From the NCBI GenBank assembly GCA_030549205.1, contig JAUKTV010000001.1:3844001-3908000 (forward strand): a stretch of DNA of 64,000 nucleotides, read 5' to 3'. This DNA is from Apiosordaria backusii (taxonomy: Eukaryota; Ascomycota; Sordariomycetes; Sordariales; Lasiosphaeriaceae). The position numbers and the translations under genes were made by a program. Shown here one piece after another: positions 22,188-32,558 of this stretch (positions within the stretch are counted from its first letter, which is position 1; each line of letters begins with the position of its first letter). The notes beneath the pieces are model-generated. The model saw only the letters and a program-made list of their open reading frames with translations, was not told where the DNA came from and did no database searches.

Positions 22188-23243
22188 TTGCGCCTCATGC
22201 CCTTGCGGGCTGGCTGCCACTCCTCGAGGCCCGAATTCGACTCTTTTGAGTCTACCCGCACCGGTCTGATGTCTGGGCTCGGAAGAATGTACCCCATCTT
22301 CTGGCAGCGAAAACCCGATCTGGCTGGAAACGAGGAGCCGTTTCCTGAGCCTGACAACCAGTCGGAGATGAGGTACCACCACTTACATCCCCTGACGACG
22401 GACGCTTGCTGACATCTGTGGCAGGAGCCGTTCGCCCGTGCCCAACAATCAATCGAAGATGAAGCGGAGCTGTGAGAACGCGGAGCATGTTGGTACTACT
22501 ACCTCGATCCCCCAATAACGGTCGCTTGCTGACGTCTTCTACAGGGGCTGTCCACAGAGCCTTGATAACCAGTTCAAGATGAAGCGGAGCTGCGAGAATG
22601 CGTACAGGTTGGTGCCACAACCTCCATCCCCTGACAATGACTGGTTGCTGACGTCTCTGGCTTCCAGGATTCCACTTGAACCCTACATGAACCACCGCTT
22701 GGTGACTTCCCTCGCTCCCAACCCTTGCCACAGCTTGCAGCCGGAGGATACTGACAGTCATTATGGTTCTCGCCCAAGCGATCCAGCGGCTGGTTACAGG
22801 CCCTCGCCAACCACCTTTCAAGTACCCCCCTGGCGGGCGTTAATCTCAGTATGCGTGAGTTTTGCCTCTCGACTGGTATTGCCGGAGCCGTTCCTTACGA
22901 GCCAGCCGTGAAAGAATTGCCCCCTCAGTCACACGCCCTAGGTTCTGGTGCGCAGTTTCTGCAACAACAACAGCAGCGGCAGCAACAGCAGCAGCAGCCG
23001 CAAGAATGTAAGTTGGCATTCCCAAAGCCTCATGTCAAGCATTGGTCCAGGAGTCTGACAGCTCCTTACCCTCATCTAGTTCTGGGACAACCGAGTCTCC
23101 GCCTACTGCCTACATTTTGTCCTCTACCAGCCGGAAACAAATCTGAAGTATCACAGACTTCAAACACACCTAGGGTCACGGCTTGCAACCAGGACTCCCT
23201 GGCATCAACGGCTGGCAACCAGTGGGTAGGTGGGTATGGTTGA
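22188..23243 (+). CDS. Hypothetical multi-exon gene with duplicated exon and poly-Gln tract, model incomplete
   Basis: Exons 22188-22372, 22425-22488, 22558-22607 and one starting at 22668 keep one frame: a start MRLMPLRAGCHSSRPEF, then short exons, two of which carry the same KMKRSCENA peptide. Each short exon is followed by a similar intron (GTTGGT donor, GCTGAC branch site). The later part has the tract QFLQQQQQRQQQQQQPQE around 22958-23010, but I could not fix the junction into it because the frame changes near 22850. No domain is recognised. Repeated exon-intron units suggest recent tandem amplification. It could be a real lineage-specific gene or a decaying one. Confidence 0.35.
22343..22667 (+). 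repeat. Three tandem exon-plus-intron units
   Basis: Three units of about 110-120 bp. The shared exon core is AAGATGAAGCGGAGCTG at about 22455 and 22575, with a shorter diverged form at 22358. The shared intron core CGGTCGCTTGCTGACGTCT has variants at about 22410, 22519 and 22646. Both exon and intron parts are conserved, so the duplication was at DNA level. Confidence 0.6.
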
Positions 23244-23938
23244 GTAGGTGGCGTGCTAGGCCATGTGACGGACAGTCATACCGGTAACATATCTAGACCC
23301 AGGCGCGTAGTTTTTATTTCCTGTTTCATCAAGACCAACCCAGACCGGTTTTCCTCGGGTATGCGATCGGGAAATTGGAGTAGCAACAAATTGGTAACCT
23401 ACACTTCGTTCTGGTACAGATTTCTTGCTATCATGTTGCTACCAAAAGGGAATTGGTTGAAGGAGCACATCATGTCGGTGATGCTGAAGGGGGAAGTGAT
23501 GATGGTGTGGGTGTATTGACAAGTGTATGGCTGGTGGGAATTCTTGGAGGGAGCAGCAAGCGAGTCTTTGGAAAACCGTCAATGGAAGCATGTTTCTTGC
23601 TTGTTTGTCCCGATGTGCTCGTGTGATGGTCGAACAAAATCTGTCCACCGAAGCTTGGGGCTATCATAGAGGCTTCTCACGGACAGCATTGTTGAACTGA
23701 CTTGTAGACATAGCAACTGCTTGGGCACATGGTGGATGGAAGAGGTGGTCTGAAGCAAGGTAGAATTTAAGTTGTCTTCATGATCTCGCAATCAGATCTG
23801 CCAAAGTTCAAATTCCAAAACGCCACGCAAAAAGCAACATAGAAATATCAATCAAGGATCAAGGTCCAGCCTCGGTCCACCCCCTCCCGCTCCCCATTAC
23901 AGCACTACTCAAGGACCCTAAGGCCTTGATAGCTGCTC
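23244..23938. other. Convergent intergenic region
   Basis: It lies between the 3' ends of the rightward poly-Gln gene and the leftward small Cys protein. No gene or repeat is recognised. Confidence 0.45.
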
Positions 23939-24181
23939 TTATGTTTTATTCTTCCCCTTCTCCGCCGCCTTCTTCGCATCATCTTCCTCCTTCTTCTTGC
24001 AAAGTGCACACTTCTCCTCGGTCGGGACTGTGGCATCGCTGTCTTCGTGGTATTTCGAGTCTTCGAGCTTGCAAGGACCTTTGGCACAGAGTGTATGGAT
24101 CACATATATGTGTCTTCCCGTTCCGTCCGTGGTTCGCACGAAATGTCCTTTCTTGTCCGCGGCTTTGGCGAGGACGCACAT
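23939..24181 (-). CDS. Small Cys/Lys-rich protein, MCVL type
   Basis: A single-exon 80-aa protein starting MCVLAKAADKKGHFVR. The middle has spaced Cys pairs (HTLCAKGPCK and EKCALCKKK) that could bind a metal. The C-terminus is Lys/Glu/Ala-rich and probably helical. There is no signal peptide or membrane segment. The start and tail resemble an open frame near 25466 and, more loosely, the MCKY and MCKW proteins nearby, suggesting a small local family. Function unknown. Confidence 0.55.
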   Translation of the reverse strand: MCVLAKAADKKGHFVRTTDGTGRHIYVIHTLCAKGPCKLEDSKYHEDSDATVPTEEKCALCKKKEEDDAKKAAEKGKNKT

Positions 24182-25028
24182 GGTGGCTGGTTGTGTAGGT
24201 AATGTAATGTGTATTTTTTTCGGTGGATGTCGGCCACTGGAGGGAGATGTGGAAACGGCTGTTCGTTGATTTTGTAAGTGAACGCATATAGAAGCTGTGA
24301 CTCAACTTCAACGGTTGTTGATTCATGCGGTGTTGACTGTTGTTTGACTCTATGAGGCTCCAAGATCGAGGGTCATGATGCCTTTTAAATAACCCATATT
24401 GATGGTAATGTCTGAGATGGTCAAAGGCAACACTGCTCGCGACACGAAGTCTTGAGACCTTCGACTGTTTCGTGAGGTTGTGCAGTGTTTGGTGAGGAGG
24501 GATGCGTGATACAATTTTGAGGGGGGGTGAAGCCGGTAGATCGCCAGAAGTCTGTTTCAGCAAGAGAATGTGTTCATCGATGTTTGAAAGTGTTTGATAG
24601 GTACCTTGAGGGTGAGGTTTGGTTTACGTTGGGATGGATTTGTTGGGATGGATGAGGAATACGGAGGGGTCGAGGTGTGGGGAGTCCGTGTTTGCAACAG
24701 TGTTTGCATTTGAGGTAGCTAGCTGCAGTGCTCAAGACTTCAAACTTCGGATGGCATTCGAGACTGGATCTATAACGGTTTCCTTCTTGCTCCTCCACTC
24801 CTTCAGGTTCCCTCCTTGCAAATGAACAGCATTGCTGAAGATGATCTCCTTGAACGATCCCAAGCCCCATTATCCTCGAAAATCGTCTGGTCCATTTGCC
24901 AGGGAACAAAAGTGTTGAAGACCTTCCTCATCGCAGCCTAACCAGTGCGAGCTCTCATTGACGAGACCCAGTTAGTACCCAGTTACAGCCTCCTCGACAT
25001 CGGCCTTACTCACCCAGATCAGCTTACC
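24182..25028. other. Intergenic, no gene recognised
   Basis: Promoter of the leftward small Cys protein and spacer to the dioxygenase fragment. A leftward 111-aa open frame at 24574-24909 has no protein-like features that I trust. Confidence 0.4.
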
Positions 25029-25466
25029 TTACTCCCGCGGCTGCGAGGTCTCATCGTCCGCCAAATCCCCCTCGTCAATCTTCTCCCTTTCTCCGCCTTC
25101 TTTCAGGCACGCATGACAAAATTCGTCAAGTCCTTATGGGCATCGCTGCTCTTGGTCTCAGTCTTCTCGAAATCCTTATTACGCTTAGGGCGGAACCGCA
25201 TCGTGCAAGGCGACCCGAGTGACAGAGCTGCCACAACGGGGCCAAGCTCTTTCTCGCCATCATCGTGGTACTGGGAGATGATAGGTAGATTAGTACACCG
25301 TATTGGTCGACGAAACTCTTGTAGGTTTGTGAGACCATCTCTTCACCGCACACACATTACTGCGTGCTGCCAACCTCGCCGACGAAGCGACAACGTGTTC
25401 GTCCTCGTGGTTGTGGTCCAGAGAGAGGTAGCCGTACCTGTCGCGGATTCGAGCCATGACGCACAT
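25029..25466 (-). pseudogene. Fragment of a 2OG-Fe(II) dioxygenase (AlkB-like) behind an MCV-type start
   Basis: Reading leftward, an ATG at 25466 opens MCVMARIRDRYGYL, similar to the small Cys protein at 24181. About 170 nt further on, past a possible CCCAG acceptor, the frame reads YHDDGEKELGPVVAALSLGS and then CTMRFRPK. That is the pattern of AlkB-like 2OG oxygenases: an HxD iron pair, then the LSLG strand. The frame stops at NFVMRA, and a shifted frame continues with acidic sequence to a stop at 25029. The second iron His and the 2OG-binding Arg are absent, so it is at most a remnant. The link between the MCV start and the oxygenase piece is uncertain. Confidence 0.4.
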
Positions 25467-26821
25467 CATCGCTTGCTTGGGCAGCTGGTGTGGCAGCTGT
25501 GCTGCGATGAAGTGATGATTAGTAACTGAGATGAAGAATTGGGATTAAAATGAAAGATGAGATTGACTGTTGGATGATAGAGAGGAACGTACGGTCAACA
25601 GTGCCGGCTGCTGAGGTTCGTCAAAATTCAGCTTGAGGTTGATGGAAGTGTGCGATGATCGTGGAGGGAATTTGCGAGCTGGAGAAAAAAGCAGCAGGTA
25701 GAAGTGGGAGTAAAGGCACCTGATTTGTAGGAGGAAGGAGTGCAGAATCAGGAGCGACATCATCTGGTCAGGTAAGATAATGGGCTGACAGTATGTGGGA
25801 ATGGGGTAAAAGCACCTCGCCGAAAAAAGAACAGCCCGTACGGCCGGCAGGTCGGCCAGGGATGATCCGAGATATCGTGTGCAAGAGGGATGGAAAGAGA
25901 ATGGGGGTCTCAGAAGGTGTCTAGAGGACCGGCCAAGGGAGGAAGCGGGACAGGTGTGAGTGATGTGGTCAGAAGAAGACCGGGGTAACCAGGAGACCGA
26001 CTTGAAGGGTTTGGACTTCGTTGAGGTATCTGTGGAGCTTGGGTAGCGGGGATGCAATATTTTATACATGATTGGTCGTCTTTATTTGCAATTCAACAAA
26101 TCTTTGATCTTTGAAAATCCTTTACATGTACATACGTTACTGCTATGAGAGGGTGAAATAATGAATTATGATGAAAGGGATTCAACTTGAGGTCTTCCTT
26201 ACAAATTAGAAGCTATATGGATCTTGATATACCTTATATCAAATAATCATTTACTTTTAATTCTTGCTCTCTAATATGCCTCGTTATTGTCGAGAGTCTG
26301 ATTGCTAGTCCATGTTTCATTATGAAATATCATGACGATGACGTTCAATCAGAGAAGTTTGGTGCCAGTATTTTTAAAAAAAGAAGTGATGACTCTCATC
26401 TCTCATATACACCACAACATGCCTTTCTAACCCTTCCCCGATTTTAATTTCTTTTAAATCGTCTTCGTTGACGACTTTGTGTTCTCATCAAACTACTAGG
26501 TACCTATGAAAGCAAACAATTCATGCCAAGTTTGGTTCCACCTACGCCAAGCTCGTTTCAACGCCACGACGGCAGCTCCCGCGCCCCAGATCCTCAGGCG
26601 TCAGGCCCAATCAAAATTACGTGCTATGGCCAGGAAAGCGGGGATTGGTGGGTCTAGTAAACAGCCGCCAGTTCCAACGAGTCATCGACATCTGTCCACG
26701 GTCAACATCAAAGTTCGTGTCTTCTTCTCATTACATCATTCCATCTTTTGACGGAATCCGTCAGTCCTGGAGATAGCAACGCCACACAGACCACAAAAGC
26801 TTCCTATTAGAGGACGGCAGC
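25467..26821. other. Intergenic, upstream of the amino-acid permease
   Basis: The leftward open frame 25545-26069 is Ser/Pro/Leu-rich without domain likeness and probably spurious. 26100-26400 is AT-rich. The permease leader contains CTAGGTACCTA at about 26497. Confidence 0.45.
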
Positions 26822-28501
26822 ATGTCATCAGAAGAACCAGAACGTCGGCCTTTGCTGGCTGCAGCGAGCGGCGCGTTGGATGCCGGGGTGACCGGGGTAG
26901 GCGCTCGAAGCCAAAGCGCAGATTCTGGGACGGAAGCAAGAAGAGCAACCGGAACTTTCAAGCGCAATCTAGGTGCATTGGAGGCTTTCGCGATTGTCAT
27001 CAGCATTGTCATCGGAAGCGGCGTGTTTACGTCCCCTGGCTCCATTGATACCAATGTTCCTTCCCCCGGTGTGGCACTGTTGATTTGGTTTGTGGGTGGA
27101 ATACTGGCTTGGACAGGTGCCAGCACTATGGCAGAGTTGGGGACTGCCATTCCCGGCGAAGGTAAGTTTGTGCTGGCAATGATGATTGATGGTGGGGTAT
27201 GTGCTGACTGGAGGAACAGGTGGTGTACAGCCGTACCTCAAGTACATCTTCGGCGACGTGTTTGGTTTCCTCGCGGCTTGGACCTGGGTGGTGGCAGTTA
27301 TGCCCGCTACCTTGGCTATTCTGAGCATTGTATTTATCGAGAGCATCTACTCGGCGGCCGGAGTCACGGATCAAGGTGACAGTATTCTTCACAAACTCCT
27401 TTCCATTGTGGTCCTTGCCGTCATCAGTGTCGCCAATTCGATCAGCACGAAGGCCAGCACGAGGCTGAACAACTTTTTCGTCCTCACAAAGTTTGTCACA
27501 ATTGCTGCAATTGTTTTGGCAGGTCTCATCGTTGTCATCCTTCAGCTTGCTGATCGGAACCGAACAGTAGGTGGCGGTGACTGGGTCAGGAAACCGTGGT
27601 TCGGGTATAGAGACAGCATCAATCCCGATGGGAGCGTGACTCATTGGGCAGACGTCACACAGTGGGAGCTTTTTGGTTATCTATCTGCTGCTCTTTATGC
27701 GGCTCTGTGGGCGTATTCTGGATGGGACAAGGCCATCTATATCTCTGCCGAGCTTTCATCACCCGCACGTCAACTTCCCCTGGCCATAAACACTTCGATA
27801 CCCACCATCATCCTTTGCTTCATCACGGCCAACGCAGCTTATTACATACTGTTGCCATGGGATGTGGTTTCAACGACGGATAGTGTCGCTGTGGTAAGTC
27901 CAGAGACTCTCGATCAAATAGCTCATCAACGAGCGAATGCTGACGTTTACAGACGGCCATAACGCGACTCCTTGGTCCAGCATTTGGTATTCTTGCTGCC
28001 GTATTCATTTGCTTGGTGGTGGCCGGTTCGCTTCTTGGGAACTCGTTTGTAGCCGGACGAATGGCTGTTGCAGCAGCGAACCAGAACTGGTTGCCCAAAC
28101 CGCTGAGCATCGTTGGACGCGTGGGACTCGAGCCGGACGCGCACGAATCCACGTCAGACGCTCCTGTCAATGCCATCATCAAATCAGCGGTTCTCTCGTC
28201 GCTCTACATCTTGCTGGGAAATTTCAGGGCTCTGCTGACATTTAACGGATTGGGAGAGTATACGTTTTTCTTTTTGACGGTTCTTGGGGCTATTGTGCTC
28301 AGGTACAGGGAACCGCAGCTCGCCCGGCCGTACAAGCCCCTTATTGTCATCCCAATTCTGTTTGTGCTCGTCAGCGGGTTTGTAGTTATTCGGGGGGCTG
28401 TTTTTGCACCTGTTCCCGCTGCCGTATTGGTTGGATTGTGGGTGGCGGGGTTGGTGTTTTACTTCGTTCGGAGACGTTACCAAGAGCGGGGGTTGGAGTG
28501 A
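26822..28501 (+). CDS. Amino-acid permease (APC superfamily, LAT/methionine-permease type)
   Basis: Exons 26822-27161, 27220-27893 and 27953-28501 (GTAAGT donors; TGCTGAC-type branch sites) total 1563 nt, or 520 aa. After a polar N-terminus of about 50 residues, helix 1 begins NLGALEAFAIVISIVIGSGVF; the unwound GSG motif binds the substrate amino and carboxyl groups in APC transporters. About 12 hydrophobic segments follow, with WAYSGWDKAIYISAELSSP between helices 6 and 7, which is typical of LAT-like carriers. Fungal members import neutral amino acids or methionine at the plasma membrane. There is no BadR/SLC7 partner gene nearby. Substrate is not determined. Confidence 0.9.
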
Positions 28502-28640
28502 GGGGCAACCGAGGAGTGCGCCAAACATCTCCCGTCCCGCCCTTCAAGTTCCAACTCCCTACCTAGATACGTACAAGATACCTACCTTAATTTTCGAAGT
28601 CATCATTTTTCCAGGCCACATCATCAATCCATCCAGCACG

Positions 28641-29801
28641 ATGGCGTCATCACTGGGCCGAGGACTATCCAGACTGCCTCAAATAAACCATCCCCCCTTG
28701 CCTTCCGGTGCGAGCTACCTAATGTTTGGACAGTATGAAACACGAAATGCCATGACCAGGCTCGAGCTGCAGCGCATCAAAGACCGGTTGATACAAGCAA
28801 ACACAAGCCCACGAACAGGTCGCCAGCTTTTTCTCCCCGCCTTCAAGCCCCAGATCCTTGGCCATCTCGAACGATCTCAGCACCTGCTCACGAAGGAAGG
28901 CAAAGCAGACGAATATGCATGGCTCGTATCCAGACGTGTCTGGCAAGAAGAGCACGAAGGCCTGCCAAAGCTGCTTGTTCTTGCTTCACCAGGCTTCAGG
29001 GTCTTTAGCTCCGGGCACCATCTTGAGGAAATCCAGTATAGCTCAGGAGACGAAGTCAGAGAGATCTTTGCACTTTGTGCCGAAGTCATGAGCTTGATTC
29101 GCCGCAGTCCGATCCTAGTTGTGGGGAAGATTCATGGCATCGCGAGCGGTGCTGGGGCACAACTCGCCCTGGCTACCGACATTCCCGTTACGAGCAGCCT
29201 CCTCACCGATTTTGTCCTGCCCGGCGCCGACCTTGGGTTTCCATGCACCAGTCCAGCTGCGGGGATAAGCCGGCTCCTTAGCAACCGAACAACCTGGTTT
29301 GGCCTCGCGAGGGGTGGGAGTCTAAGCGTAAACTTCAAGGAGAGTGGTGTAATGGTTTCTCGATATCGTCCAGAAACCTCGCAGCGCTACCCAGAGCTCT
29401 TCGACCAGCTCGCCCAAGGGAATCCTTCATCAGAGAAACCTCCGAGTAATATGACCACACTTGAGGCGGTGCAAGCTCGTGTGAGTCTGGACGTTATGAT
29501 CCACGAGCTTATCCCGAGACTCACAAACAGAGATACCCAACAAACGGCAATCACAAAGTGGGCGTTTTGGACGCAGGCGGGCCTCCGTGGGCAGCCACAC
29601 GTGAATGCTGATGGCATAGAAGTTGAGGGCTGTGGCGGGGATGGCTTCGAGGACGCAGTTGCTTTTGCGGGCAGGGTAATGGCTTTGCACTCGCAAAGCG
29701 AAGTGGCCAAGGATGGTATTGCTAGCTTCATACGTGAGAAAGAGCTGCGCAAGACGCGGACGGCTGGGTCGGAGGAGAAGAGTCAAGTTCAGTCCGAGTA
29801 A
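28641..29801 (+). CDS. Enoyl-CoA hydratase/isomerase-like protein
   Basis: A single exon of 386 aa; MASSLGRGLSRLPQI is preferred over the upstream in-frame ATG at 28404 because that one lies inside the permease gene. The crotonase fold is shown by LLVLASPGFRVFSSGHHLEE and GKIHGIASGAGAQLALATDI, whose GxAxGAG part forms the oxyanion hole. The spacing resembles ECHDC3-like proteins. The usual catalytic Glu positions are not obvious, so activity is uncertain. The arginine-bearing N-terminus could be a mitochondrial signal. It sits 140 nt after the permease on the same strand, but fungi rarely share transcripts. Confidence 0.85.
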   Translation: MASSLGRGLSRLPQINHPPLPSGASYLMFGQYETRNAMTRLELQRIKDRLIQANTSPRTGRQLFLPAFKPQILGHLERSQHLLTKEGKADEYAWLVSRRVWQEEHEGLPKLLVLASPGFRVFSSGHHLEEIQYSSGDEVREIFALCAEVMSLIRRSPILVVGKIHGIASGAGAQLALATDIPVTSSLLTDFVLPGADLGFPCTSPAAGISRLLSNRTTWFGLARGGSLSVNFKESGVMVSRYRPETSQRYPELFDQLAQGNPSSEKPPSNMTTLEAVQARVSLDVMIHELIPRLTNRDTQQTAITKWAFWTQAGLRGQPHVNADGIEVEGCGGDGFEDAVAFAGRVMALHSQSEVAKDGIASFIREKELRKTRTAGSEEKSQVQSE

Positions 29802-32558
29802 AAGAATGGAAGGCGGTCAAGGTTGATGAGTTAGAGGATTTATCTTGCCTGAACGGAGCAACAATTCCGGTCCCATACCTGTAGTAGAACGAAAGTATAT
29901 CGATCCCCTTTTTTGCCCCCCTCGCGCCTGCGGATACTCTCCGTCACAAAGATAAGTTCCTCAGTCACTCCTAGCTGGGCGCTTGAAGGCCAGCCTTACC
30001 TGTACTTGACACTGGACGGTTACCATACCTAGGTAGGAAGCATGCGGCAAGTCGGCCATCCCTCCTTTTCGCCTGGGCAAGACTCTGCTCCAATACGGCT
30101 GCGGCTCCACAAGCTTGTCTAGAACAGGAACCACCCAGACACGGGTACGCAATGCATGTCCATTCGTTAAACCCTGGGACCACTCGCCACCCCAGAGAAT
30201 CCTGATGTTTGCATAAGCGAGGTTTGCTGCTGATCCTTCTGGGCCTGAATCTGCGTTGGGAACAAAGTCTTGGTATTCTAGATGTCCCTGTAGGTAAGCC
30301 TCACTGAGGCTTCCAACCGTCCGTTCTCTCCCGTTTGTCGCCACCTCTTGGATGCCTTAGTTCTTTCAGGTCTAGATATTGGCCCAGCAGACCCTGATGC
30401 TTCTAGATCTAGACATCAAGAGGTTACAAGATACCTAGGTATATGCCAGCAGAGGGTTTTCTCCGAGCAGATGACATTCACATGGTGGTACTCACCGTTC
30501 CACCGGTCCTGCTTTCCAGAGTGGGTCCCGGTTTCGCAAGGTTACGATGCAGTGAGCATATGGGGATTCTGGGGTAGGGAATGGAGCAAGAGGAATCCAC
30601 GTCGCCGCCTATCCCTACCTCTCATGTGTTGAGCCTCCAGCATGCATGGAAAATACCACCGTGACAGCAGCTACTGTTGATCGATCAGGTCTTGGGTTGC
30701 GTGTTCCGGGATAGGATCACGGGTGCCAAGCTAGGTTACCGAGATTTCCATCCACCAGCCGCCGTTCGAGATTTTTCTTCCGTTCGGGAACGCTTGGATA
30801 ACTTGAAAGGTCTCACTGTGATACAGCTATCTCTGTCAACTGACGGGCCTTAACTAAGCATTATGGTGTACAGATACCCGGTGGTACCCTCTGTTCAACA
30901 ACATGACGTTAAACTCCGACCACAGACTGTCACCGGCCCTCAAGAGTGTTTAGTCGGAGATTCACCTGACGACGATCCGGAAGCCTCATCTCGATGCCGA
31001 ATCAAAACTCTCCGACCTCGCCAAACCAAACACCCTTCAGTCCATCATGTGCTCCCAAGGGCGCCTGGCGCAAAAAGACACGGATACACTCGCCTACGCC
31101 AGAACAAGACTTTCCCAAGATGCGGCTGGGGCCCACCGATTCGCTAAAAACCTTGGGGTTCCTGTTGCCGAACTTCCACAACACCCATCTTTGGGCGGGC
31201 TCGTCTATCGAGAGCAGCATGCAAGTCGACAAAAAAAGGGTTGGTTGCCCTCGATCAAACACTACCTAGGTAGATAAGTAATCACCTAGCGGAATGTGTT
31301 TCCTGGAGGCCGGGTCTGGAACTGCAACGGTCCCCACTGATTACCTACATGGGATAGCGAATGTGTGTCTGTCTATCTAGCGCCATCCTTTCGGCCCTCG
31401 TCTATGCACAAGGATGATCTGACTTTGCGGAACAGAAGAGTAAATCGACCGAACGCCACATCAGAGTCTTCTGAAGAACAGACAGACACGGCGGTTGGAG
31501 GGAGCCGAGGGATTGGGCACAAGACTACCTACGGATCGTGGGATCGTATGTAGTAGCACTAGACCAATCCAAAAGTGCGACCCGGAAAACGTGCAGACGG
31601 TGCGAGCCTGCAATGATACCCACCTCGGACTAGCCTCGAACTGGCCACACGATTGGGGAATTTGGGGTAGGGCAGAAGGAGGCGAGAATGGTTAGGTGCT
31701 GCCTGAGGGCGCAATTTGTCCAGTCGGACAGTGCGATCAGTGCTTGTCAGGCGAAACAGGAACCGTGGATGGGACACGTCCGTGGCCGGGAGAGGCATAA
31801 TTGGGGAGACATCTACGTAATATGAGAAGGGTTTGTTCGTCAACTTGTTTGGTACCAAAGAGTCGGAAACTGTTTTTTTGTCTGGGCGTAACTTAGAAAG
31901 GAACACACACACACCAAAAAAAGCCGTTAGTAAGGTAGCTATCATCAACCTCGCCTGTGGGGGATTGGCGAGGTCACCCCTGGATTGACCCACGGCGAGT
32001 GGATGTCCGCCCAACCCCAGCAAATAGGAACCAAGGCCCGGAAGCCGTGAGAATTGTGGCACGCGTTCAGGTCACGCCTTTCATGCTCGCAGAGGAGAAG
32101 GCAAGCAGAGAAAAACCCGCGCGCCGGGGCGAATTTCAAGACTATCCACCACAACCCCTGTGAACATTGATAGGGAAAGGAGCAGATCCGGAGAAACCTG
32201 GAGGCACTAATTCAGTCGGAGAATATCTGGTCAATCATGATGCGCGCCAGGCGTTGCATCCTCCATCCCCCTCTTTTGGGACCTCGGAGGAAGGCAGTCC
32301 GAGTCCCAAAGCGGACAGGAATGAAACCCTGTCCGGTAGCTTACAGGGCTCACTTACATGGGGGTTTTTGGTATGGGCATACCGGTGATGCTACCTCGGG
32401 AGGGCTCGACCAGCGTGCCTTCCTTTGATACCTATCCTTAAAAGGTGCCCTAGGGTCCCAAACTTTCTGGGCTTCTCTCTCTTGATCGTGCGTCCCACGA
32501 CCTCCCACTTTCATCTTCCCGTCAATAATTCAGTCCCCGTTTGGACTTGACCGCGAAG
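29802..32558. other. Long intergenic region, no gene recognised
   Basis: About 2.75 kb without a recognisable gene. It is scattered with CCTAGGTA palindromes (about 30030, 30435 and 31265). The leftward 127-aa frame at 29961-30344 is protein-like in length only. The last 150 nt form the C/T-rich leader of the sugar transporter. Confidence 0.5.

Noticed and set aside
25545..26069. 174-aa leftward frame, Ser/Pro/Leu-rich
   Set aside because: Low-complexity composition typical of translated C/T-rich leader; no domain or supporting start context.
29961..30344. 127-aa leftward frame
   Set aside because: No recognisable motif, isolated in a gene-free region; length alone is not enough.
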